Below, in pieces: positions 10,203 through 17,546 of a stretch of 64,000 nt of DNA (the first letter of the stretch is position 1; each line of letters opens with the position of its first letter). The notes under the pieces are model-generated. The model worked only from the letters and a program-made list of their open reading frames with translations. It ran no database searches and was not told where the DNA came from. This DNA comes from Archangium sp. GTDB lineage: Bacteria; Myxococcota; Myxococcia; Myxococcales; Myxococcaceae. The stretch spans positions 248,001-312,000 of the forward strand of contig JAUXRX010000056.1 of the NCBI GenBank assembly GCA_030681645.1, read 5' to 3'. Position numbers and translations under genes: made by a program.

Positions 10203-11092
10203 GGCAGCCGCCCGCGCGGGTAGTGGCAGTCGAGGCAGCGGCGATCGCTGTACACGTAGCCCGGCGCCTTGCCGTCGGCGTGCTGCTGGTCGGTGAAGGT
10301 GATCTCCACGCCAGCCCTGGCGTCGTTGGTGTGGCAGTGCGTGCACTGCGCCGTGCCCGTGGAGCACTTCATGGTCGTGGGCCCCAGCGAGGTGTGGCAG
10401 TTGAGACAGGGCACGCCCGCGTGCACGCCCGCCGAGATGGGGAAACACTCGTCGTGCGTGGGGAAGCGCGCCGGGGTGAAGGCGAGCGGCGTGTGGCACT
10501 CGCGGCAGTTGCGCACGTCGAGCCCGAGCGCGACGTGGTTGACCGGCTTGCCCAGCTGCGTGCGCAGCGCGTCGGCCTGGTGACAGCCCTGGCACTCCAC
10601 CGCGGCGCGGCTGAAGCGGCGCTCCCGGGCCTCGAAGTGGCACTCCACGCAGGGCAGCGCGGCGTGCGCGCCCACCAGGGGGAAGTTGGTGCGCCGGTGC
10701 GCGTCGACGTCGAAGCGCGAGCGCCAGTCGTTGGTGTCGTGGCAGCCCTCGCAGCGTGCGCCCAGCTCGCCCGCGTGCACGTCGCGATGACAGGCGGCGC
10801 AGCCCCGCGGCAGCGGCACGGAGAAGTCGTTGAGGTGGCACGACTTGCAGGTGGTGCGCGCGTGGCGGCCGGTGAGCGAGAAGCCGGTGCGCTCGTGGTT
10901 GAAGCGCACGTCGGTCCACGAGCTGGTGGCGTGACAGGCCGAGCACGCCGTCACGCCCTCATGCCCCTTCCTCTTCGTGAACGTCTTCATCGCGCCCAGC
11001 ACGTCGGGCACCTTCGCCCGCGGAGCGTCTTTTCCGGGCGCGCCCCCATCGGGCGCGGCGGACAACAGCAGGGCGAGCAGGAGCGCGCTCAC
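10199..11092 (-). CDS. Periplasmic deca-haem c-type cytochrome
   Basis: 297 residues. The GTG start at 11092 overlaps the stop of the 20-haem gene by 4 bases and gives a signal peptide (VSALLLALLLSAAPDGG). I count ten CXXCH haem motifs: CSACH, CKSCH, CAACH, CEGCH, CVECH, CQGCH, CRECH, CLNCH, CTHCH and CLDCH. Between them runs the phrase F-H-x2-T-x-F-x-L-x-G-x-H-x4-C-x2-CH, also found in the 20-haem partner, where the extra His could be distal ligands. With ten haems in under 300 residues it is a nearly continuous haem wire. Probably passes electrons between the 20-haem protein and the outer-membrane barrel. Confidence 0.92.
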   Translation of the reverse strand: MSALLLALLLSAAPDGGAPGKDAPRAKVPDVLGAMKTFTKRKGHEGVTACSACHATSSWTDVRFNHERTGFSLTGRHARTTCKSCHLNDFSVPLPRGCAACHRDVHAGELGARCEGCHDTNDWRSRFDVDAHRRTNFPLVGAHAALPCVECHFEARERRFSRAAVECQGCHQADALRTQLGKPVNHVALGLDVRNCRECHTPLAFTPARFPTHDECFPISAGVHAGVPCLNCHTSLGPTTMKCSTGTAQCTHCHTNDARAGVEITFTDQQHADGKAPGYVYSDRRCLDCHYPRGRLP

Positions 11093-12852
11093 GGTTCGAA
11101 CCCCTTGAACGCACCCTGGTGGAAGTCGGAGTGGCAGCCCTCGCAGGTGAGCGGCAGCCCCTTGTACTGGTGGGCCGTCACCCCGCGGGCCACCGTCACC
11201 TTGCGGTGGCACGACTCGCACTTCGCCTTCTCATGCTGCCCGTCGAGCACGAACTCGGTGAAGGGCGGGCGGTGCACGAAGCGCAGCGGCTTCTTCCAGC
11301 TCTCCAGCACGTGGCAGGTCTCACACTTCGCCGGCTCACCCGTCTTGCTGAACTGGCCGGCGTGCACGTCGAGGTGGCAGCCGCGGCAGGTGAGCTCGAG
11401 CGGCTTGTAGCGGACGGGCTCGTGGGGCCCCGAGGCGAAGTGACACTTCTCACACGCCACCTTGAGGTGCGCGCCCTCGAGCGGATACCGCGAGTCCTTC
11501 TGGTGGTCGAAGCGCAGCTTCGTGAACGACGCGAGCCCGTGACAGGTGTCGCACTTGAGGTCCTTGAACTGGCCCTCGTGCACGTCGGTGTGGCAGCTCT
11601 CGCAGCGCTCGAGCGGCTTGCTGAAGTCGAACAGCGCGTTGCTGAAGAGCTCCTGGTGCTTCTTCTTCTTGAGGTCCACCAGCACCGCCTTGGGAATCTT
11701 CGCCCGCAGGGCCGGGGTGGGCTCGTGGCAGGCGGCGCAGGGCACCACCTGGTGCGCGCCCTCGAGCGGGTAGCGCGTCTTGCCGTGCTCCAGCAGGCCG
11801 TACTTCGGCGGCATGAAGCCCTGCTCGGTGTGACAGGTGGCGCAGTCGGGCAGCTTGCCCTTCACCACCATCTGCCCCATGTGCGCGTCGGCGTGGCAGT
11901 CGCTGCAGGTGTCGTGCGGGAGCCCCTTGAACTTCGCCTTCTGCCCGGGGAACGGGCCGTGGCAGCTCACGCAGTCGACGTCGAGGTGCGCGCCCTTGAG
12001 CGGGAACTTCGTTTTCTCGTGAAACTGCCGCTCGGTGGTGGCGTTGCGCAGGATGTGCCAGCCCTCGACGGTGTGGCAGCTCTGGCAGCGCAGCCCGAAG
12101 CGGCCCTCGTGCACGTCCTTGTGGCAGTCGAGGCAGGCGCGGTGCTCGAGGGGGGCGAAGCGCATGAACGTCTCCGACTTCGGCGCAGGGAAGCCGTGGG
12201 GCTCGCCGTCCTTGTCGGAGGGGTGGCAGGCGGTGCACTTCACCTGCTTGTGCTTGCCGCGCAGCGGGTACTCCGTGTCCGCGTGGTTGAAGCCGGGGGC
12301 CGACTTCCAGTCCTTCTCGTTGTGACAGAACTCGCAGTCTTCCTGCTGCTGGCCGCGGTGCTCGTCGAAGTGGCAGTCGGTGCAGTTGTTGCCCACCCCC
12401 AGGCGCGTGGCCGGGCGCTTTTCCATCAACTTGAGTGCGGGAGGCCAGACGATGCGCCGCTTCTCGTGGCACGAGGCGCACTTCTCGTCGGCGTGCTTGC
12501 CCTTGAGCGCCCAGCCGGTGCGGAGGTGGTTGAAGCCCTTCTCCCCCGCCGGGCCCCAGTCGATGAGCGCCGCGTTCACGCCCTGGTGCTCGTGGTGGCA
12601 CTGCTCGCAGTTGCGCTTCTCTTCGCTGATGCGACCGTGCAGGCCCAGGCCCCTGCCCAGCCGCGGCTGCAGTTCCTCGTGGCACGAGAGGCAGGTGCCC
12701 TGGCTGAGCTGCCCGCCAGCCGGGTGGCACTTCGTGCACTGCGAGAGGCCCTCGAGCGTGGTGTGCGCCTTCGAGAGCTCGCCGGGCGAGAAGAGATCCG
12801 CGCGCGCGGCGAACGCAGCCCCGCAGAGCGCCAGCACCAACCATCGTTTCAC
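11089..12852 (-). CDS. Periplasmic 20-haem c-type cytochrome built from repeats
   Basis: 587 residues from the GTG at 12852 (GTGA overlap with the upstream gene), with signal peptide VKRWLVLALCGAAFAARA. I count twenty CXXCH motifs. From about residue 190 to the end the protein is built of units of roughly 85-90 residues with three haems each and the signature C-x2-CH-x-D-x-H-x-G-Q-F, then C-x2-CH, then H-x2-T-x-Y/F-P-L-x-G-x-H-x4-C-x2-CH. No substrate-oxidoreductase domain is seen, so it should be an electron carrier spanning the periplasm between the inner-membrane protein at 12849-15062 and the 10-haem protein. The relation to known multihaem families is general only. Confidence 0.93.
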   Translation of the reverse strand: MKRWLVLALCGAAFAARADLFSPGELSKAHTTLEGLSQCTKCHPAGGQLSQGTCLSCHEELQPRLGRGLGLHGRISEEKRNCEQCHHEHQGVNAALIDWGPAGEKGFNHLRTGWALKGKHADEKCASCHEKRRIVWPPALKLMEKRPATRLGVGNNCTDCHFDEHRGQQQEDCEFCHNEKDWKSAPGFNHADTEYPLRGKHKQVKCTACHPSDKDGEPHGFPAPKSETFMRFAPLEHRACLDCHKDVHEGRFGLRCQSCHTVEGWHILRNATTERQFHEKTKFPLKGAHLDVDCVSCHGPFPGQKAKFKGLPHDTCSDCHADAHMGQMVVKGKLPDCATCHTEQGFMPPKYGLLEHGKTRYPLEGAHQVVPCAACHEPTPALRAKIPKAVLVDLKKKKHQELFSNALFDFSKPLERCESCHTDVHEGQFKDLKCDTCHGLASFTKLRFDHQKDSRYPLEGAHLKVACEKCHFASGPHEPVRYKPLELTCRGCHLDVHAGQFSKTGEPAKCETCHVLESWKKPLRFVHRPPFTEFVLDGQHEKAKCESCHRKVTVARGVTAHQYKGLPLTCEGCHSDFHQGAFKGFEP

Positions 12853-15062
12853 GTGAAGATCCACCGGTAGCCGAGGAAGAGCGAGAGCCCGATGTGCGCC
12901 GCGATGAGGATGACCAGGAGGATGGCGAGCACCACGTGAAAGACCCGCCATGCCGAGAGCAGCATCTTGAGCGAGCGGAAGAACGAGACCTGCACCTGCA
13001 GCTTGCGCAGCCGCTTGAAGGAATCGGCGAACTCGCGCGCCTGGGCCGGCGACTGGAACAGCGAGCGTGCCCGCGAGAGGTCCCTCGCGTCGGCCAGGCG
13101 TTGGCGGGGCATCTGCGCCAGGTACTGGCCCAGCGAGGCCTGCTGCGCGGGCGAGACCGCGGAGGCCACCAGGTCAGCGAGCTTGTCGGGCGAGGTGAGG
13201 TTGGCCGCCGCCTGGCCGAGGCGCTCGGACAGCCGGTGCCAGCGCTTCGACAGCTCGTGCAGCTCGCCCGGCTTGCCCTGCCCGCTGGGCACGAGGCCGT
13301 AGATGAAGCGGCCGATGATGCCGGTGACCACCACCACCGTCATCGCCATGGCGGTGAGCGTGGCGAGCTGGTTCTTCGACTGGAACGCGGCGTGGAAGAC
13401 GATGACCAGCGGGCTGAGGAAGCCGACGAACTGGTGGAAGGTGAGCCAGGTGCGGATGGTGCTGAACCCCTTGAGCCGCTCCCAGCGCTTGCGCACGGCG
13501 TAGAGGAAGTTCGACATCATCACGAGGGTGGCGACGATGCCCACGCCGTGGCCCCAGGTGCCCGCGGGCTTGAGGAACTTGTGCCCGACGTGGGCGAGCC
13601 GCTCGGGCGGCGAGAGGCGGTAGTAGTCGGCGCCCACCACGAAGAGCGTGGCGACGATCAACGCCCCCAGCACGAAGAGGCCGAACGAGAGGCGGCGGTG
13701 GCTCTTCTCCTGGGCTTCCTGCTTGGCGCTGCCGCGGCGCGCCTTCGCCCCCAGCGACTCGCCCTTGAGCGTGGTCATGCCCACGCCCATCTTGGTGAGG
13801 AACTCGGTGGGCACCTCGCCGCCGAGGCAGGCGATCACGAAGTCGTTGGGCAGCTCGAGCAGCTTGCCCTTGTTGTCGAGCGTGACCGACTCGGGCGAGA
13901 CCTTCTTGATGTTCGAGGCCATGAAGGCGAACACCCGGCCCTCTTCGACCAGCTCCTTGAAGCGGCGCTTGTTCGCCTCGCGCGCCTTGCCGAACTCGGG
14001 CTGGCGGTAGCTGAGGGCGACCTCGGCGTCCGATTCCTCGGCGATCTGAATGGCGGCCTCGAGCGCGGCGTCGCCGCCGCCGACGATCAACACCCGCGCG
14101 CCCTCGTACTGCTGCGCGTCGATGAGGCGGTAGGCGACCTTGGGCAGCTCCTCGCCTGGCACGCCCATCTTGCGGGGGCTGCCGCGGCGGCCGATGGCCA
14201 GCACCACCTTCTTCGCGCGCACCGGCCCCTTGCTGGTGTGCACGGTGAAGTCGCCGTCGTGCCCGTCGATCTTCTCGACCTTGGTGCCGGTGTTGATCTG
14301 GATCTTCGCCTTGGCGACGGCCTGTTCCCAGCTCTCGAGCAGCTGTTCCTTGCTGATGAGGGGCGCGCCGAACTTGCCGAAGTAGGGCAGGTCGATGCGC
14401 TCGGTCATCACCACCTTCTGCCGCGGGTAGTGGGCGATGGTGCCGCCCAGCGATTCCTGCTCGAGCACGGCGAAGTTGAGCTTCTGCTCGGCCAGGCCCA
14501 GCGCGGTGGCGAGGCCCGAGGGCCCGGCGCCCACCACCACCACGTCGTCCATGTCGGGCGACTGGCTGCCGATGAGCTTCGGGCCCAGGTGCCGCGCCAC
14601 CTGCAGGCCCTGGGTGATGGCGTTCTTGATCAACCCCATGCCGCCGAGCTCACCGACGATGTGCACGCCCTTGCGGCTGCTCTCGAAGAACTCGTCGGTC
14701 TCGGGCAGGTCGAGGCCCCGCTTCGCCGAGCCGAACACGAGCTGAATGGCGTCGACCGGGCACTCCACCGCGCACTTGCCGTGGCCGATGCACGCCGACG
14801 GGTTGATCAGCGCGGCCTTGCCGTCCACCACCCCGAGGATGTCGCCTTCGGGGCACACCGCCGTACACGAGAGGCTGCCGATGCAGCGATCGGGGTCGAT
14901 CACCGGGTGCAGGGTGGGCGCCTCGGCGCGCCCCTCTTTCTCCACCTGGGCGAGCGCCTCGGTGTCGGCCGCCTCGCGCAGCGCCCGGCGCCGCGTCATG
15001 AAGTACGCGAGCCCCGCGCCTATCGCGAGCAACACACCCAGCAGAAGAAGATCGAGACTCAT
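12849..15062 (-). CDS. Membrane Fe-S / FAD-NAD(P) oxidoreductase with C-terminal cytochrome b-like domain
   Basis: 737 residues from the ATG at 15062 (MSLDLLLLG); the earlier in-frame start at 15110 would displace the N-terminal membrane anchor (about 3-22). Then comes a di-cluster ferredoxin domain with two motifs that each have three Cys (60-70 and 91-101), a thioredoxin-reductase-like flavoprotein (FAD site VVVGAGPSGLA; NAD(P) site LIVGGGDAALEAA), and from about 455 a membrane domain with conserved-looking His residues in helices (TFHQF, IVFHAAF, RVFHVV, AAHIG), as in cytochrome b-type diheme domains. It could move electrons between NAD(P)H, ferredoxin or quinol and the periplasmic cytochromes encoded by the next genes. 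Direction unknown. Confidence 0.85.
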   Translation of the reverse strand: MSLDLLLLGVLLAIGAGLAYFMTRRRALREAADTEALAQVEKEGRAEAPTLHPVIDPDRCIGSLSCTAVCPEGDILGVVDGKAALINPSACIGHGKCAVECPVDAIQLVFGSAKRGLDLPETDEFFESSRKGVHIVGELGGMGLIKNAITQGLQVARHLGPKLIGSQSPDMDDVVVVGAGPSGLATALGLAEQKLNFAVLEQESLGGTIAHYPRQKVVMTERIDLPYFGKFGAPLISKEQLLESWEQAVAKAKIQINTGTKVEKIDGHDGDFTVHTSKGPVRAKKVVLAIGRRGSPRKMGVPGEELPKVAYRLIDAQQYEGARVLIVGGGDAALEAAIQIAEESDAEVALSYRQPEFGKAREANKRRFKELVEEGRVFAFMASNIKKVSPESVTLDNKGKLLELPNDFVIACLGGEVPTEFLTKMGVGMTTLKGESLGAKARRGSAKQEAQEKSHRRLSFGLFVLGALIVATLFVVGADYYRLSPPERLAHVGHKFLKPAGTWGHGVGIVATLVMMSNFLYAVRKRWERLKGFSTIRTWLTFHQFVGFLSPLVIVFHAAFQSKNQLATLTAMAMTVVVVTGIIGRFIYGLVPSGQGKPGELHELSKRWHRLSERLGQAAANLTSPDKLADLVASAVSPAQQASLGQYLAQMPRQRLADARDLSRARSLFQSPAQAREFADSFKRLRKLQVQVSFFRSLKMLLSAWRVFHVVLAILLVILIAAHIGLSLFLGYRWIFT

Positions 15063-15154
15063 GGCGTTGCTGGCTTCACGCGCGGACCCTGCGAGGTGCG
15101 GAACGGCCACCTGATTTCTTCACTATTCCGCCATTGCTGGAACAACAATCGTCG

Positions 15155-17488
15155 CTACGGGTAGTAGCAGGCGACGTCACCGCAAGTGCCGCCGGAGAGG
15201 CACTTGTTGTCCTGGTCCTGACAATCGCAGCGGTTGCTGCTGCAGACCTGTTGGCTGCTCGAGCCCGAAGGGCAGTTGGGGCCGCCGCTGGCGCAGGTGC
15301 ACCGCCCGGTGGAGTGGGTGCCTTCGGTCTCGGGGGTGCAGCTGCCCGAGGGGCAGACGATGCCGCACTGGCCGCAGTTGTTGGGGTCGTTGCTCATGTT
15401 GCGGCAGGTGGTGCCGCAGCAGACCGACGCCGCCGAGCCGTTGCTGCAGCCCTTGTGGTTGCAGTCGGGGTCGGCGCAGTCGGCGAGCGCGTCGCCGTCG
15501 TTGTCGACGGAGTCCTTGCAGTTCTCCACGCCCGCGCAGGCGGGACAGGTCGGGTCCAGGCAGTCGGTGAGGCCGTCGCAGTCGTTGTCCAGCCCGTCGG
15601 CGCACAGCGTCTCGCTGGGCTCTGGCGTGCCCGTCGCCAGGCAGGTGCAGAGGTTCGAGCGGCAGGTTCTGCCGGTGGCGCAGGTCTGGCCGCTGCAACT
15701 GGAGTCGGCGCAGTCGGTGGTGCCGTCGCAGTCGTTGTCCACCGCGTCGCCGCAGAGGGTCTCCACGGTCTGGGGCGTGCCGGTGGCGAGGCAGGTGCAG
15801 AGGTTCGAGCGGCAGGTTCTCCCCGCGGCGCAGGCCAGGCCCGCGCAGTTCGAGTCGGCGCAGTCGGGGCTGTTGTCGCAGTCGTTGTCGGCCCCGTCGG
15901 AGCAGAGCGTCTCGGTGGTCTGGGGCACGCCGCCGTCGGTGAGGCAGGTGCAGACGCTGCCCTGGCAGGTCTTGCCGCTGGCGCAGGTGCGGCCCGCGCA
16001 GGTCGAGTCGACGCAGTCGACCAGGCCGTCGCAGTCGTTGTCGCGCGCGTCGTTGCAGGTGGTCTCGGTCATCTGGCTGACGCCGCCGTCGACCACGCAG
16101 GCGCAGCTGGTGCCCACGCAGCGCTTGCCGTTGGTGCCGCAGGTCTGCCCGCTGCAGCTCGACTGCGCGCAGTCGACGACCAGGTCGCAGGTGTTGTCGA
16201 CGCCGTCGGTGCAGATCTCCACGGTGCTGACGCCGCCGTCGAAGATGCACTGGCAGCTCGAGTTGAAGCAGGTGCGCCCGCCGCCGCAGCTGCGGGTGTC
16301 GCACTGCGAGTCGGCGCAGTCGACGCGGTTGTCGCAGTCGTTGTCGAGGCTGTCGGTGCACACCTCGGTGGCGGGGAGCACCTGCATCATGCAGCTGCCG
16401 AAGCCCAGGCCGCCGTCGCTGCTCACCCCGCAGACCTGCGCGCCGAAGCGGCAGATGCCGTAGCAGGCCCCGCCGTCGCAGGCGCTGGCGGGCCCGGTGT
16501 AACACCCCTGGGAAGCCCCGGCGTCGCAGGCGCAGCCCTCGTCGACGGCGCCGTTGCAGTTGTTGTCCTGCTGGTCGTTGCAGAGCTCGGTGGCCGAATA
16601 GCCGGGGATGCTGGTGAGCGTGCAGGCCACCTCGACGCCGCCCACGCAGGGGCGCGACTGGCTGCTGCACACGCCGGGGGCGCAGGGTGCGGTGCCGGGG
16701 AGGTTGTCGTCGACCACGCCGTTGCAGTCGTCGTCGAGCCCGTTGCAGCTCTCGACGCCGCCCAGGTCGACGCCGGTGCAGGTGAGCCCGCTGGGCTGCG
16801 CGCAGTCGAAGACGCCCGAGCGGCACACGCCGACGCCGTTGGTGAAGGGGGCGCCGGGGTAACACTCGCGCCCGTTCTGGCAGGGGCAGTTGAGGTCGAC
16901 CACGCCGTCGCAGTCGTTGTCCTTGCCGTCGCAGAACTCGGTGACGGGCACGTGGAGGTCGGTGCAGGTCTGCGCGAGCTGGCCGCTCATGCACGACTGC
17001 ACGCCGAAGCTGCAGCCGGCGCCGCCGTCCCACGGGTAGCGCAGCTCGGGCGCCAGGCTCACCGGGCCGAACACGCCGGACGGATCGGGGTAACAGGGCC
17101 GGCCCGCGTCACACTCGCAGCCGTCGTCGAGGATGGAGTTGCAGTTCTGGTCGACGCCGTCGCCGCAGATCTCGGGAATGTCCTCGCAGGCGACCACGCC
17201 GCCGCCGCCGCCGCTTCCGCCGCCGGAGCCTCCGCCCGGCGCGCCGCCGGAGCCCCCGCCCACGGCACCACCGCCACCCGCACCGCCGCTGCCTCCACCA
17301 CCGCCTGCGCCTCCGCCGCTCCCGCCGTCTTCCTCAGCCTGCGGGCTGCAGATCGACTCGACGCAGCGGTAGCCGCCCAGGCAATCACCGTCTGACTGAC
17401 AGGCGTAGGTGCGGTTCTCGTAGCCGGTGGGGTCGCAGGTGCAGGCGGAGATCGCCGCGAGGAACGCCCAGCTGAATCGACGAATCAC
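15155..17488 (-). CDS. MopE-like Cys-rich lipoprotein, paralogue 1
   Basis: 777 residues from the GTG at 17488, which gives a signal peptide with lipobox-like ISAC. A Gly/Ser-rich linker (about 55-95) follows the first disulphide-rich segment. The rest is a chain of modules with the MopE-type putative metal-binding motif (C-D/N-G-x-D-N/D-D-C-D/N-G-x-x-D, PF11617-like), at least ten copies, alternating with short Cys-rich blocks (SGQTCGTNGKRC style). In Methylococcus, MopE binds copper at the surface; binding here is inference. A 150-bp DNA period is visible (15641-15660 repeats at 15791-15810). It is a close paralogue of the next gene upstream and is longer by about two modules. Confidence 0.85.
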   Translation of the reverse strand: MIRRFSWAFLAAISACTCDPTGYENRTYACQSDGDCLGGYRCVESICSPQAEEDGGSGGGAGGGGGSGGAGGGGAVGGGSGGAPGGGSGGGSGGGGGVVACEDIPEICGDGVDQNCNSILDDGCECDAGRPCYPDPSGVFGPVSLAPELRYPWDGGAGCSFGVQSCMSGQLAQTCTDLHVPVTEFCDGKDNDCDGVVDLNCPCQNGRECYPGAPFTNGVGVCRSGVFDCAQPSGLTCTGVDLGGVESCNGLDDDCNGVVDDNLPGTAPCAPGVCSSQSRPCVGGVEVACTLTSIPGYSATELCNDQQDNNCNGAVDEGCACDAGASQGCYTGPASACDGGACYGICRFGAQVCGVSSDGGLGFGSCMMQVLPATEVCTDSLDNDCDNRVDCADSQCDTRSCGGGRTCFNSSCQCIFDGGVSTVEICTDGVDNTCDLVVDCAQSSCSGQTCGTNGKRCVGTSCACVVDGGVSQMTETTCNDARDNDCDGLVDCVDSTCAGRTCASGKTCQGSVCTCLTDGGVPQTTETLCSDGADNDCDNSPDCADSNCAGLACAAGRTCRSNLCTCLATGTPQTVETLCGDAVDNDCDGTTDCADSSCSGQTCATGRTCRSNLCTCLATGTPEPSETLCADGLDNDCDGLTDCLDPTCPACAGVENCKDSVDNDGDALADCADPDCNHKGCSNGSAASVCCGTTCRNMSNDPNNCGQCGIVCPSGSCTPETEGTHSTGRCTCASGGPNCPSGSSSQQVCSSNRCDCQDQDNKCLSGGTCGDVACYYP

Positions 17489-17546
17489 GTTGGCCCCCGA
17501 CAGTCGCTGGAACCGGGCGAGACCCCTCGACCGACCGTTCGGCCAC

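Noticed and set aside
10199..11221. Earlier start of the 10-haem cytochrome
   Set aside because: The extra 43 residues overlap the 20-haem gene and hide the signal peptide that begins at the coupled GTG at 11092.
12894..15164. 756-residue open frame on the plus strand
   Set aside because: Antisense shadow of the Fe-S/FAD/cytochrome b gene; composition is low-complexity Arg/Ala/Val/Leu and no motif appears.
15134..17395. 753-residue plus-strand frame rich in Val, Ala and Gly
   Set aside because: Mirror of the periodic MopE-like coding sequence; its repeats come from the real gene.
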